Notes: a model not told the origin generated them from the sequence alone. A stretch of DNA of 64,000 nt from Ariolimax columbianus (GCA_036924085.1 JAVGWX010000019.1:12514196-12578195); one strand, 5' to 3'. Positions 11,040-22,140 are shown, counted from the stretch's first letter. Made by a program: numbers and translations.

Positions 11040-11168
11040 GAAGAGACTCACGCCAAGCTACTGGTGATCACCCTGACCTGGTTCATATACTACAGGACTG
11101 CCCCTAGCACGCAGACCTGAAGAGGCAGGTGTGGCCAAAGTCACCCTTATCGAGGAGAAAATGTATGT
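11040..11168 (+). pseudogene. Tail of an RNase H-bearing LINE ORF
   Basis: The plus strand reads GDHPDLVHILQDCP, a stop, then HADLKRQVWPKSPLSRRK. This matches the Cys/His C-terminal tail of RNase H-type LINE ORFs, which at 12920 and 57900 on the minus strand reads CGTGKMTAEHLLQNC then YEDQRKQMWPSP. Only the tail remains, with an internal stop. Confidence 0.7.
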
Positions 11169-11264
11169 CTGAATTGACGACATGAACAAGACAGTATACG
11201 TTAATGAACAAAAAAGCATCTAAATGAACAATGACCCAAGAAAATGAAAAATATTTAAAGAGAT

Positions 11265-12297
11265 TTGACTAGTTTTCTTCTAGATCCAGTAAGCTATTCG
11301 TACTGAATGTGTGAACACAGCAAACTATAAGAGAATGTTCTAGTTTTGTTCTACATCCAGTAAGCTATCCGTACTGAATGTGTGAACACAGCAAACTATA
11401 GGAGAATGTTCTAGTTTTGTTCTACATCCAGTAAGCTATCCGTAATGAATGTGTGAACACAGCAAACTATAGGAGAATGTTCTAGTTTTGTTCTACATCC
11501 AGTAAGCTATCCGTACTGAATGTGTGAACACAGCAAACTATAGGAGAATGTTCTAGTTTTGTTCTAGATCCAGTAAGCTATCCGTACTGAATGTGTGGAC
11601 ACAGCAAACTATAGGAGAATGTTCTAGTTTTGTTCTAGACCCAGTAAGCTATCCGTACTGAATGTGTGAATACAACAAACTATAGGAGAATGTTCTAGTT
11701 TTGTTCTAGATCCAGTAAGCTATCCGTACTGAACGTGTGAACACAGAAAACTATAGGAGAATGTTCTAGTTTTGTTCTAGATCCAGTAAGCTATCCGTAC
11801 TGAATGTGTGAATACAGAAAACTTTAGGAGAATGTTCTAGTTTTGTTCTAGATCCAGTAAGCTATCCGTACTGAATGTGTGAACACAGCAAACTATAGGA
11901 GAATGTTCTAGTTTTGTTCTAGATCCAGTAAGCTATCCGTACTGAATGTGTGAATACAGCAAACTATAGGAGAATGTTCTAGTTTTGTTCTAGATCCAGT
12001 AAGTTATCCGTACTGAATGTGTGAACACAGCAAACTATAGGAGAATGTTCTAGTTTTGTTCTAGATCCAGTAAGCTTTCCGCACTAAACGGTGTGCAGAT
12101 CAAAACTATAGGAGAATGTTCTAGTTTTGTTTTAGATCCAGTAAAGCTATCCTCACTGAACGATGTGCACATCAAACTATGGATAAATGTTCTAGTTTTG
12201 TTCTAGATCCAGTAAGCTATCCGCACTGAACGATGTGAACACAATAAATTAATGGAGAATGTTCTAGTTTTGTTCCAGATTCAGTAAGCTTGGTTGG
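11265..12297. repeat. 71-bp minisatellite, about 14 units
   Basis: Unit AGTTTTGTTCTAGATCCAGT + AAGCTATCCGTACTGAATGT + GTGAACACAGCAAACTATAG + GAGAATGTTCT. The central units are nearly identical, while the last three (from about 12060) are diverged, as expected if the array turns over in its middle. The monomer has stops in all frames. Confidence 0.93.
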
Positions 12298-12788
12298 TTT
12301 CTAATGCCCACAATTGGTTGGTAACCCTTTTGTGCGACGTGAAAAGGACGGAACTTCTGGCAAATTGCAGTAGCTTTCCGAACATCCTGAGCGTGCTGAA
12401 GAAGTGAACCGGGGTCCTCCTAGCGATTGTGCAATGCTTGGCTTCATCTGCGTATCATGTTCTCCCATAGAAAGGTTTGGTTACACTGGTTAACGGTAAC
12501 TTGGCTTAGACCACCTGAGCTGTACTTGCCAGTTTATTATTCTCCACTTCTTACGCCCTTCTGGCCACGTATTCTCGCTTGTGGCCGTTATTAGGGTTCC
12601 TGCTCTCTTCTCGAAAGGAGAGATTAAGTTAAGTAAACCCTTTTTTAATCCCTATTTATTGACATCCGCCAATTTATGTATACATCCCATTTGTTGGCTC
12701 GCTAGTTAATTATTGTTGTTATTCGTTGTCCCTGATGAAGGCCTATTGGAGGAAATGTAAGTTTATTTCGTGTTTTCGTCTCGGTGCA
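12298..12788. other. Unassigned; weak match to 15095-15190
   Basis: The stretch with AATGCCCACA, then GCAGTAGCTTTCCGAACATC and CTGAGCGTGCTGA resembles 15095-15190 (GTAGTAGCTTTCCTCACATC, CCGAGCATGCTGA) and, in part, 17455-17490. This suggests another low-copy dispersed repeat. No coding signal. Confidence 0.4.
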
Positions 12789-13366
12789 GTATCTTCTTCT
12801 TCTTCTTCGTACGCTGTCAGACGTCAACATGTATTTTTCCGAAAAAAAGCAGCGGTCATCCTGAGGCTGTCGACACTGCCATAGAGCTTGTCTAGTGTTG
12901 CCAAATGGTGATGGCCACATCTACTTTCTCTGATCCTCGTATGTCGAGCAGTTTTGCAGCAGATGTTCAGCGGTCATTTTCCCGGTACCACACGTGCATT
13001 CGTCAGTGCCACCTATCTTCAATTTATTGAATCGGTGGTACCTCAGTCTATTGTGGCCTGTGCGGAGTCTGAAGACCACGACCTGCTCTCTTCTGTTCAA
13101 CTGGTAATAGGCATCGTTTTTGGTGTAGCCAGTATGTTCTGTTTCCCATTTGGTCATGTATCTGGCTCTAATAAGCCTTTTGGACTCTTCGTAGGTCACA
13201 CTAGGATCTGGTTGTGGTAGTCTTGCACCTTCTTTTGCCAGTCTGTCTGCCTCCTCGTTGCCTTGGATGTTACAGTGGGATGGAACCCACTGTACCACTA
13301 CTCTTTTTGGTACGGACAAATGGCATAGTTGACAGAGTACGGTGCAGTATCTGACCATACCCATTT
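12789..13366 (-). pseudogene. RNase H-bearing LINE, 3' end (copy 1)
   Basis: The minus-strand frame 13364-12921 encodes an RNase H C-terminal half: VVVQWVPSHCNIQGNEEADR then LAKEGARLP. The WVPSHxxxxGNExAD motif carries the last two catalytic positions of RNase H. It ends in a Cys/His tail (CTCGTGKMTAEHLLQNC). RNase H in such LINEs removes RNA from the RNA-DNA hybrid during copying. The remaining ~180 bp to 12789 are tail and 3' UTR, ending in a (GAA)n tract that appears as TTCTTC on the plus strand at 12789-12807. The copy is 5'-truncated near 13366. It has close relatives at 18138 and 57792. I place it in the I/Jockey-like RNase H group without deciding the clade. Confidence 0.85.
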
Positions 13367-14340
13367 ATAATTTGTTTTCCCTTTTTTTTTTTTTTTACAT
13401 TGCCAGTTAATATCACCGGCACCTCGCTTGTGCTGGAAGAGCCCGTTTATGGACTAACAGAGCTCTGCCTCGTGGGTCAAAGAGGGACTAGAACAAAAAC
13501 AATGTTAAAGTACTGAGATACTTGATCAGACTGACCTATAAAATATTTACAAACTAGGTCAGCATCATCAAGCGTAACACCTTTTTCAATAAAATCAAGA
13601 GCTACGACCCGTAATGATAAATTCTTTCTTTATGATCTATAAACTTTCTGTCAATACCCTGATGTTAACATTTACTCTCGGGTCAGCTAAATGTGAATTT
13701 GATCTCTGTCTTATTTATACTTCAACGAATTAATATTTTTATTCTGTGTTTTTTTCATTTCCATCCTGCTCTAATTTGGCTCAGCATTTCATTCAAACGA
13801 GAATGTATTCAAGATAAAAGGATATTCGTAGTAGGGTCGTCGTCTGGGCTTAAAAGAAAGACACATAGATAACACAGAAAAAAAGAGTGAATGACTATAT
13901 TTCTTGGGGATAGAAACAACAAGAATAACAAACATACATACACACGCACGAAAAGCACCCACGCATGCATGTCGATCGCCCACCATTTCTGTTCTTCACT
14001 GTGAGAGGCGAGTCCCTTAATCTCTTGACTACAGCGACTCCCTGTATACATAAATACAAACATAAATACACGCACGCACACACAAACACACACACACACA
14101 CACACATACATACACATATACACACATTTGTAGGTGCGTGCAGGTCTTTGTGTATTTATGTATGATTTATTGATTGAATGATTTATAATTGATTGATTGA
14201 TTGATTTTTCGTTTGTTTTATTTTTTTTGTTATTTATCTTCATTGTTATTTGAAGTATTGGTCCGGTACATAAGCTATAGAAAATGAGTCTGTGGTAGCG
14301 AAGAGTAATCAAGATCGGGTGAAACACATTGATCATGGCC
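13367..14340. other. Unassigned AT-rich DNA with a (CA)n tract
   Basis: Poly-T at about 13383-13396 and CA/CACG microsatellite at about 14050-14125, followed by GATT repeats near 14185-14205. The 175-codon minus-strand frame through it (14336-13809) is dominated by CV dipeptides from the microsatellite and is not a credible protein. Confidence 0.6.
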
Positions 14341-14480
14341 CCACCTCACGTCCTTGCTAGTACTCCTGGAAACAGGCTGTGTCACAGCAGTCTGGCCAAC
14401 GAGGTGGAAATCGACACTGTAATCCCCATAGCGCTAAGTTAGCTGATGGGACTCTAGTCGCACGTCCACGTCGGCTGGCA
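14341..14480 (+). mobile_element. Element D, dispersed repeat
   Basis: CCTCACGTCC, then CTCCTGGAAACAGGCTGTGT, CACAGCAGTCTGGCCAACGA, GGTGGA, and CACTGTAATCCCCATAG. This is in order and close to 43136-43215 (CTCCTGGAAACAGGCTGTGT, GACAGCAGCTTGGTCAATGA). No coding frame. Confidence 0.75.
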
Positions 14481-14659
14481 TTCAACAGCCAACTCAGAAC
14501 TGCTACCGAACAGGGAAATCCGACTGCTTAATTAAAACGAAGAGTGGAAGTGACTGAGTAGTGACGCAGGCGACGGAAAAAACGAATGTTGAAGTCTAAG
14601 AGATTCAAAGCGTCAAGATACTGTTGGTAGAAAAAAGAAAGTAAAAAGAGTCGATACCA

Positions 14660-14940
14660 GTGATCGGATTTTGATGACAATAAATGGGCAAAGAAGAGAA
14701 CTGGTTCATACCTTGACCAGAAAATTTAAATACTTTAGCCACATCAAAAGCCACAACGGTCTTCAGAGAACGGTAATGAAGGTGTGGTGCTGGGCAAGAT
14801 ATGCATAGAAGAGATCAAAGAATGCTTATGCATGACTCTGGAGCAGGCTGGAAATCTGGCAAGAGATTAAGGTTCTTTCAAACGGACTGTGATCGGCGCG
14901 AACGTTCTGCAAAGAACATGCTACATGGTGAATCTTGAAT
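14660..14940 (+). pseudogene. LINE ORF C-terminal remnant
   Basis: The plus strand reads TRKFKYFSHIKSHNGLQRTV, then SRLEIWQEIKVLSNGL and ARTFCKEHATW, with stops between. It parallels the minus-strand LINE at 22427-22212 (TSRDNGLERTVMEGMV ... FYKGHAT). Both are the same LINE family in opposite orientation. Confidence 0.7.
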
Positions 14941-15029
14941 TTTGTTGTACAATCTTTATTATGGCAAGTATGCATACCACATGGGGAAATAAATACCTCT
15001 CAATATTTTACATACCTGGTGTATTTGAG

Positions 15030-15092
15030 CAATCAATATCTTGTTGTTGTTGTTGTTGTTGTTGTTGATGATGTTGTTGTTGTTGTTGTTGA
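15030..15092. repeat. (TTG)n microsatellite
   Basis: About 20 TTG units with one GATGATG interruption near 15067. Confidence 0.9.
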
Positions 15093-15194
15093 ATGCCCAC
15101 ATTGAGAAAGTTTTATCTTCCGTGCGCAGAAAAGAACGTTAAGTGGCGGGTTGTAGTAGCTTTCCTCACATCCCGAGCATGCTGATGAATGTAG

Positions 15195-15372
15195 ACCGTT
15201 GTGATATACTTGACTTTAATTCTGTGACGCTCACCTCCACAGGGATCACGTCGATCCTCATCTCGTCAGCCAGACTGCATTGAAAACATCATGTTTCCAG
15301 GAAACTCTAATGGAATAGAGATAGTGATCCTGGTCAGTGTGTTGTACCAGACAGGACTAGCGTCTCAATTTC
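15195..15372 (-). mobile_element. Element D, minus-strand copy with a single array unit
   Basis: Reverse-complemented it reads GAGACGCTAGTCCTGTCTGG, CAACACACTGACCAGGATC, then TTTCCTGGAAACATGATGTT, GCAGTCTGGCTGACGAGATG, GGATCGACGTGATCCC and AAAGTCAAGTATA. The first part equals one monomer of the 6690-7545 array and the rest equals 7546-7690. This copy shows the unexpanded state. Confidence 0.8.
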
Positions 15373-15406
15373 TCGAGAGGTGAATACAATAATTAACCAT
15401 TAATTC

Positions 15407-15410
<4 letters not shown>

Positions 15411-15494
<84 letters not shown>
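15411..15494. repeat. (AT)n microsatellite, about 42 units
   Basis: Uninterrupted alternating AT. Self-complementary, so able to extrude as a cruciform. Confidence 0.95.
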
Positions 15495-15497
<3 letters not shown>

Positions 15498-15785
15498 AGC
15501 AGCGTAAGACGTCTAGAATTGCGAAGTACTTATCCTATCAAAGATATTCTGGTCACTCGGCCAAACTTAATGTGTGGTAGAGTCTAGGTTTGGCTGAGTC
15601 GTTTACTTATCTAAAGAATCACAACATGTATCTACACCACGACACGACTTCAACACAGAAATAACACAGTAAAAACTATCCTGGCCGTTAAACCAAAAAA
15701 AATACAGTTTAATAACAAGAATATCAACAAAAAGCAAAGTACATCTAAACTGAAAAAAATCATATTTTATATATTTATACTACAA

Positions 15786-15802
15786 GGGGGGGGGGGGGGG
15801 GG
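15786..15802. repeat. Poly-G run (17)
   Basis: Run of 17 G immediately upstream of the 5'-truncation point of the LINE at 15833. Confidence 0.95.
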
Positions 15803-15815
15803 TGGGATAGGGTAC

Positions 15816-15844
15816 CGCTTTATGCCAGGGTATGGCATAAAGCG
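15816..15844. other. Perfect 12-bp hairpin
   Basis: CGCTTTATGCCA (15816-15827), loop GGGTA, then TGGCATAAAGCG (15833-15844). The right arm is the LINE coding sequence (WHKAL), while the left arm is not part of the LINE. The left arm may be a templated inverted copy made at the 5' junction during insertion. Confidence 0.85.
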
Positions 15845-16933
15845 CTTTGGGCAACCATGAGGATGCATAATATCAACGGAAATATTATAACGGTCCTTGA
15901 ACACCTGTATAACATGGCGTCTAGTGCAGTTCTTGTGAATGGGAGGCGAGGAGACTGGTTTCGCACATCAGTTGGTGTGAGACAGGGGTGTACACTCTCT
16001 CCAACTCTTTTGAATATATTCCTTGAAGGAATTATGAGTGAGGCACTTGGAGGTCACGTTGGTACTGTTAAGATAGGGGGCCGAACGATTACAAACCTTC
16101 GTTTTGCAGATGATATCGACGGGTTGGCGGGTTCAGAAGCAGAACTCCAGGAATGGGTCAGAAGGCTCGATGAAACAGCTCTTGACTATGTGATGGAGAT
16201 AAACGCTGGAAAGACAAAACTAATGGCAAACAACGCTACGGGCTTCAACAGCAAGATAAAAGCAAAAGGTCAAGAACTAGAAGTAGTTGACCTTTTTAAA
16301 TATCTTGGGTCGATTGTCAGTGATGAAGGATCAAAATGTGAAGTATTGGCCAGAATAGCACAGACAATAGCGGCGCTTGCACGGCTTAACAAAATCTGGC
16401 AAGATAAACGGTTAGCACTACGCACGAAAATCAGATTAATGCGTACACTGGTCCTGTCAATATTTCTCTATGCGTGTGAGACATGGACAGTTACAGCTGA
16501 CCTTCAACGAAGGATACAGGCCTTGGAGATGAGATGTTTCCGAAGACTTTTAAACGTCACGTACAAAGATCGAGTTACAAACGAGGAAATCCAAAATAGA
16601 ATTACGACGGCAATAGAGCCTTTCGAAGATCTCTTGACAACTGTCAAAAGAAGGAAACTCACTTGGTACGGTCACATATCGAGATCAAATGGTCTTGCAA
16701 ACACAATCCTCCACGAGAAGGTGCATGGCAGACGACGAAGAGGCCAGCCCAAAAAGAGATGGGAAGACAACATAAAAGAATGGACCAGTCTCCGACCAGA
16801 ATAGTCACAGGCAGCGGCATCTGACAGAGAGGGATGGCGTGGAGTTGTGAGGATGTCTTCATGTGTGCCCCAACGACCTTACCGGTTACGGGATGACTTG
16901 ACCCTGACTACAAGAGGAGGTTTTAAGCACTAA
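15833..16933 (+). pseudogene. LINE reverse transcriptase, 5'-truncated, with in-frame amber
   Basis: The RT copies the element's own RNA at a nicked target site. The coding frame enters at about 15833 (VWHKALWATM) and has a 315-codon open run from the ATG at 15857. Motifs are GVRQGCTLSPTLLNIF (residues ~40-55), the catalytic FADD at residues ~83-86, INAGKTK (~114-120), the LYACETW segment and WYGHISR with a GRRRRGQPKKRW basic tail. Fingers and endonuclease are missing. TAG at 16802-16804 interrupts the frame, but the sequence beyond keeps typical LINE C-terminal character (ASDREGWRGVVRMSSCVPQR) up to TAA at 16931-16933. I therefore read the TAG as a nonsense change near the end. All three catalytic-site residues that can be checked here are intact. 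Confidence 0.88.
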
Positions 16934-17479
16934 CTTTTTATGTTTACTCCAAGATCTGTGGTTCCCAGGCTATTGTCGCTGCACTCCCCTATCTATACAC
17001 TCAGCACGCAATCACAAACTCGTTCTGGTACAAAGGCCGTTTATTTTTACATTGTTATCAATGTTTTTGTAACGAACTTTTTTATATATTTGGGTGGTCG
17101 GCCCTAAAAGCTACCCTATTATACTCCAGGTGAGTTGTCCTTGTTTAGTCTATTTTCTCCCCTATGACCTATCCAACTTGGGTGACCCTTTTGGAAGCTT
17201 TCACTTCCATTGGCTTTGCTCCTGTGATCTTTGAGACATGCTAGCTCCCTCACCACCACTTCAAGGTAACGGAATTGATGGAACATTTCCTGGTAGGCCG
17301 ACTGCTATCTCTCTGACATTAACACTGCCAGGTACTTGTGGCATGACAGGATTGGTTCGCTTGGCGTCTGATGTAACGCGACATGAATCATCATTGTCCT
17401 AATGACACATTGTATGATGAAAGGGCGTGTTCCAGAATTTGTTACAAATGCACATAGCTTCCCGAGCATCCTGAGAATG
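16934..17479. other. Unassigned
   Basis: Presumed LINE 3' UTR followed by DNA without recognisable features. Confidence 0.35.
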
Positions 17480-18125
17480 TGCATATTTCATGAGACTTGT
17501 GGCTGATGACATGAGATCGCACACTGACTTAATAATAAACAAAGCATTAATAATAATAATAATAACAAAAGGTAAGTACACTCATTTCAATATTTGGGCA
17601 CGCACTAGAGATCTGATGGAAGATGCAGTTGCGAAATATAGAACAGAAAAGACAAAGCATAATCAATCTTCCAGAGTATAAGATAAATATTGTACAACAA
17701 TACGATATGACTGGAAATAAGGACGGGAAATCGTGGTTCCATGTAGAACTAGCACTCACATACGGCATAATGGGCAATCAGCAGGCAAGAACGGGGATCA
17801 TTTGAGACAACGGAAATGGGGTTTTACAGAACAATGTTACGAATTCCATAGACTGCAACGTGGTACTTGAAGAGTTACAGATACAAAGACAGATTATTAT
17901 AACAATCAGAACAAGGCAGTCATCCTTTTTCGGGCATGTCATGAGACGAGGCTGGTTGGAACACACAATGACAACGGGAATCGCTCGGAAGGAGGACAGA
18001 AGGAGGCAAAATGATAAACTATTGAACATCTTAGAGGAAGGGCATAGAAAACAATTAACAGCGTAATTGATAAACAACAGACGTGATAAGTGGAAGTGTA
18101 GATCCATTATCGCCAACGCCAACGG
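17480..18125 (+). pseudogene. LINE-derived remnant, C-terminal tail
   Basis: The clear part is 17845-18063: VLEELQIQRQIIITIRTRQS then SFFGHVMRRGWLEH and EDRRRQNDKLLNILEE. This is the KTRQxxFFGHVMRRxxLEH...GKRxRGRQR tail of a LINE ORF. The upstream part (17600-17800), with an (AAT)n tract at about 17549-17568, has short open frames and no clear RT motif. It abuts the minus-strand LINE at 18138. Confidence 0.65.
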
Positions 18126-18137
18126 GATGGACCAGTT

Positions 18138-19265
18138 TCTTCTTCTTCTTCGTCTTCTTCTTCTTCTTCTTCTTCTTCTTCTTCTTCTTCGTATGCTGTC
18201 AGACGTCATCTTGAATTTGTTCGAAGAAGGCAGCTGTCACCCTGAGGCTGTCGACACTGCCATAGAGCTTGTTTAGTATTGGCACTAGTGATGCGCACAT
18301 GTGCTTTCTCTGATCCTCGTATGTTGGGCAATTTTGCAGCAGGTGTTAAGCGGTCATTTTCCCTGTACCACATGTGCATTCGTCAGTGCCACGTATCTTC
18401 AGTTTATTGAAATAGATGGTACCTCAGTCTGTTGTGGCCTGTGGGGAGTCTGAAGACCACGACCTGCTCTCTTCTGTTCAACTAGTAATAAGCATCATTT
18501 TTTGTGTAGCCAGTATGCTTTGTTTCCCATTTGGCCATTATATACACCAGCAAAAGTGTGTGTGACAGTACTCCCCATTGGTGTACTCTTTGCTCCAGTG
18601 CTACCTTTTTTGCTCATCTGCCCTTGTACTTGGACTCTGGCTGTTCTGTTTTCGAGGTAATGGCTGATCCATATGTACATTTTTCTAGATACTTCACTTC
18701 TTCGTACCTTGACTTTAAGTCCCTCTTTCCCCGCCTTGTCAAATGCCTTCTCTAAATCCACCCAAACCGCTACTGTATGCTTTTTCTCTTGGTAAGCATC
18801 CTCTATTTCCTGAGCTATAAGAGTGATTTAGTCTTCAGTGGATCTGTGTTGTCTAAATCCTGCGTGCTGTGGAATTAATATGTGTTTTGCTTCCAGGTGC
18901 CACATCAGTCTGGTGTTTATCATACGCTCCATCAGTTTACCTACACAGCTCAGTAGACTGATGGGCCTGTATCCATTGTATCTGTTCTATCTTTTTCTTT
19001 CTTTGGTACTGGTATAAGTACAGGATCTTTCCATGCTGCGGTACAATTCCCCTCTTCCAGCTTTGATTCAGGACTGACAGTAACTTCCTCTTTGCTGTTT
19101 GGACCAACCCCATCAGCATTTCATTTGTTACCCCATCTTTTCCGGGCGATTTCTTTTTCTTTAAAGTTCTTATGGCCTCATTCATTTCATTCATGGTTAG
19201 TTTTGCCATCATGTGCTCCTCTGGTGCCATCTTGATGTTGTCGTGGTTCTTTTGTTCTTCACTTA
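18138..19265 (-). pseudogene. RNase H-bearing LINE with a large internal deletion (copy 2)
   Basis: The 3' side (18138-18540) repeats the tail of copies 12789 and 57792, with a (GAA)n tract shown as TTCTTC at 18138-18190. At about 18540 it jumps straight into RT sequence on the same strand: MDLEKAFDKAGKEGLKVKVR and ISHYLENRTARVQVQGQ (18761-18540), then upstream LTMNEMNEAIRTLKKKKSPG and NEMLMGLVQTAKRKLLSVLN (19230-18937). The segment that should hold the catalytic FADD, thumb and RNase H active site is absent. Stops and shifts occur between 18761 and 18937. It is 5'-truncated near an AT microsatellite at about 19300. Confidence 0.85.
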
Positions 19266-19373
19266 TGTTGGTCCAGTTTCATTTGAACATGCGTCGTGTA
19301 TATATATATATATATATTATACACACACACACATATACAGGGCATTTCAAAAAGATTTGAACGAAAACACCGA

Positions 19374-19618
19374 GGGGACAGCGTGGGCTAGTGGTTAAAT
19401 GACACGACTCACAACCAGTAGGTGCTGGGTTCGATCCCCATCACAGCACCGACCGTTACCCCGGGGAAGCAAAGCCTTAGAAAATGCAGGAGGAAACAGA
19501 CCATTACACAAATGAATGCTGAAGTCGTATGTACTGGGCCGACAGGCGCAAAATAAAAACCACAGTCCAAAGCACACCGCCTTGGGGGATTAGAGAAATA
19601 AGGCGAACAACAACAAAA
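19374..19618 (+). mobile_element. tRNA-derived SINE family B, copy 2
   Basis: This copy has the best head: A-box-like GGGCTAGTGGTTAAATGACA, B-box GGTTCGATCCC at about 19427-19437, then CCGGGGAAGCAAAGCCTTAG, the core TACTGGGCCGACAGGCGCAA, the CACACCGCCTTGG block, and the GAAATAAGGCGAACAACAAC tail. I see no clear TSD. Confidence 0.88.
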
Positions 19619-19699
19619 AATCGTCAGGATATTTACAAGTCTAAAACAAAACAGAATAACAACTAATTGGTTCACAACATCAATGTTACACATCTTTCA

Positions 19700-20235
19700 T
19701 TTAAAACATGATGGGATGCAATACAAATATCCACATACAAAAGAATGATTTCCCGAACTGTGTGTTTGCTGGAGAGCCAACATTTGATACCAGACTCATG
19801 GATAATTGGGCAGGAATTGTGGCAACGTTCACACCGGCTGCCAATGGCCAATATTCTAGGCGCTTCACGGAGACATCTCTGACAATATCAAACAAAATAA
19901 TCAAATCTCCTTCTTTGTTCTTCTTCATCAAATTGTTTCGTCTTCATTAAATTGATACATTTGTTTTACACGTAGATTGCTGAGCATGGCGTTGCTCAGT
20001 TCATGAAGCTGAGTAGTTCGGTGTTTGTGTCTCTGTGTGTGCGTGAGCTTGTGTGGGTAAGTGTGTGGATGGTGTTTGTGTGTGTGTATGTGTGGGTCGA
20101 TGTTTGAATGTGTGAATGGGTGGGTAGGTGTGTGTGAGAGAGAGAGAAAGAGAGAGAGATATAGAGAAAGTGGGGATGGAGAGAGAGAGAGAGATAGAGC
20201 GTGTGCAGAGTGTGTGTAGGTGAGTGTGTGTGTGT
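19700..20235. other. Unassigned, then GT/GA-rich microsatellite
   Basis: 19700-19950 holds two overlapping frames of 76-80 codons with no known domain. From about 20030 to 20235 the plus strand is (GT)n and (GA)n-rich. Confidence 0.5.
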
Positions 20236-20420
20236 AAAATGAGTTGTCCATCGCAAGGGATGATGGCGATACCATCAGATGGTTTTGTCTTGATGATGTA
20301 ACTTGCGCTGTTTTTGGATTATAGTGAGGAAAAAGCTCCAATTATCATCATTCTGGGACCAGTGGCAAGACATAAGTCCAGACGACTCGAGATAACTCAG
20401 GATGCAGGCAGTCTGGTCTC
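20236..20420 (-). mobile_element. Element D, 3' part, minus strand
   Basis: Reverse-complemented: TCCTCACTATAATCCAAAAA, GCGCAAGTTACATCATCAAG, ACAAAA and CTTGCGATGGACAACT. This matches 43379-43450 and 47708-47800. Confidence 0.7.
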
Positions 20421-20517
20421 ACCTCCCTTGAGACGAGCTCAAAAATGTGCGGGATTAGATCGTCCATCGTTTGCCTTCACCGCTTTGAGAGGCTAGTGTC
20501 TCGATCATAGGGGCCTT

Positions 20518-20733
20518 TACATACACACACACACACACACATACATACACACACATACATACACACACATACACACACACACATACACACATACACACAC
20601 ACATACATACACTCATACACACACACACATACACACACACACACATACACACATACACACACATACACACACATACACACACACACACACTCACACACAC
20701 ACACACACTCACACACACACACCCACACACACC
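20518..20733. repeat. (CA)n / (CACATA)n microsatellite
   Basis: About 215 bp of CA with regular TACA interruptions. Minus-strand frames of Cys/Val-rich character here are artefacts. Confidence 0.95.
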
Positions 20734-20739
20734 TTCGGT

Positions 20740-22140
20740 GACAGCTACTCTGTTGAGGGCCCCAACTTCTTTTCTAACGGTGTCCTGTCATGGTCCGCGT
20801 TGGGTCATTTGATAATTAGTCGTCTATGTGTAGCCTTGTAAATGTTATTGCGGAATGCAAGTGATTCAGACCAGCACGTTAGCGGTCGTCCCTGTGGTCG
20901 CTTCTTTTCTCTGATTACCATATTGCTGTCACTATCGTCCATCGATCGTTCGATCATCGCAGTGAGTGGCCCGCCGAACAGTGTTTGATCTTGTTTGCAT
21001 AAATAAATGTGTCTTCCACTAGAGATAATTGACGTTTGCCAGAGATTGTATACCTTCTGCGCACTGGCTATGAAGCGCGAGACCAACCATGCGTCTCGCA
21101 ATGGAAACTTGGATCATCTGAGTTTGGACTCCATCTCCTTCGTGAATGACCATGTGTCAGTCGCATAGCACATTGTAGGTAGTATTGTGGAGTTGAAGAG
21201 AGGTGCGCAGGTTCTGGTCGTGGATGTTGTCCAGTACAGGCTTAATCGAAGAGAAGGACGCCCAACTCATGCGACGCCGTCTTCTCAACTCTTGGTTCAC
21301 GTCGTTATGAATGTTGAGCAGGTGTCCATGGTAGGTGTGCTCGTCCATACCATCCAGCCTCTCTATATTTAGAATGATTGGATCGTGTTTTTCACTTGTT
21401 TGTTTCTTGTCTTGCTATCTCTCCCTCTCGATGGAGCGCTGCTAGCATTTCATTGGTGCCCGTGGCTGCCTCTTTTGTGATCACTACTAGATCATCTCTG
21501 CAAGGCAAATGTCGTTTGGCCGTTTGCCATTTTTGTTTATACCACAGGTGTCTCCACCCCCCCCCCCCCCCTCTCCCTCCCTCATCCCCAGTCGCACTGA
21601 CTGATGACGGATTCCAAGCATGCGGGGAAAAGGCTCTGTGAGATGGTCGATTTAGACGAACTACTTTTTATGGGTACTGCTACCGGTCTTTGGAAGGGGT
21701 GGTAGGTAGTTGTGCAATCGGGGTATCAATTAGCAAGGATTCTTGCGTATCCCGGGTCGACACTGTGGTCTAAAAGAGATCGCCAGACGTATTTTCGTTC
21801 TGAAGATACAAACGCGTTTTTGTAGTTGATGAAGATGTAGACTAGTGGGGTCTAGTACTCGCTAGTTGATTCAATCAACGGGTCAAGAAATAGTCCATGG
21901 TGCTATAAGCACGATTCCCAGCCTGTTCGATTAGTTGGGCCTCGTCAAGCATTCACAGATTCTAGCAAGTAAACATTTCGTGAATATCTTGGGCAGGTGA
22001 CCGGGAAGAACATGATTGGTCGGTAGTTGGCAAAGTATTGCTGGTCTCCCTTTTTAGTGTAAGAGGGTTGTTTTAAAACGGCGCCAAGCAGTCGTTATCC
22101 CACATGTATGGGGCAAATTCGTGTAGCGCTGATCAAAGGC
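20740..22140 (-). pseudogene. LINE reverse-transcriptase remnant, multiple frameshifts
   Basis: Read 5' to 3' on the minus strand. Fingers: KKGDQQYFANYRPI-type at about 22050-21990. A palm-like RDDLVVITKEAATGTNEMLA is at about 21495-21435. After it come HGHLLNIHNDVNQELRRRRR then MSWASFSSIKPVLDNIHDQN (21348-21157), and a basic tail KKRPQGRPLTCWSESLAFRN (20905-20850). The canonical FADD is disrupted, reading Q-R-D-D. Adjacent pieces lie in different frames. It is followed upstream by a different LINE at 22141. Confidence 0.75.
21557..21571. repeat. Poly-C run (15)
   Basis: Run of 15 C inside the minus-strand LINE remnant, upstream of its RDD motif. Confidence 0.95.

Noticed and set aside
12585..12600. 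Telomeric repeat
   Set aside because: Single TTAGGG hits only (also near 1208 and 25141), never in tandem.
17778..18209. 143-codon minus-strand frame with an Arg run
   Set aside because: The Arg run is the (GAA)n tail of a LINE read in another frame, and the rest opposes a plus-strand LINE remnant.
19340..19375. Third mariner end (GGGCATTTCAAAAAGATTTG)
   Set aside because: It resembles a mariner inverted repeat, but I found no partner end or TA pair near it.
20455..20730. Cys/Val-rich proteins on the minus strand
   Set aside because: They are translations of (CA)n microsatellite.
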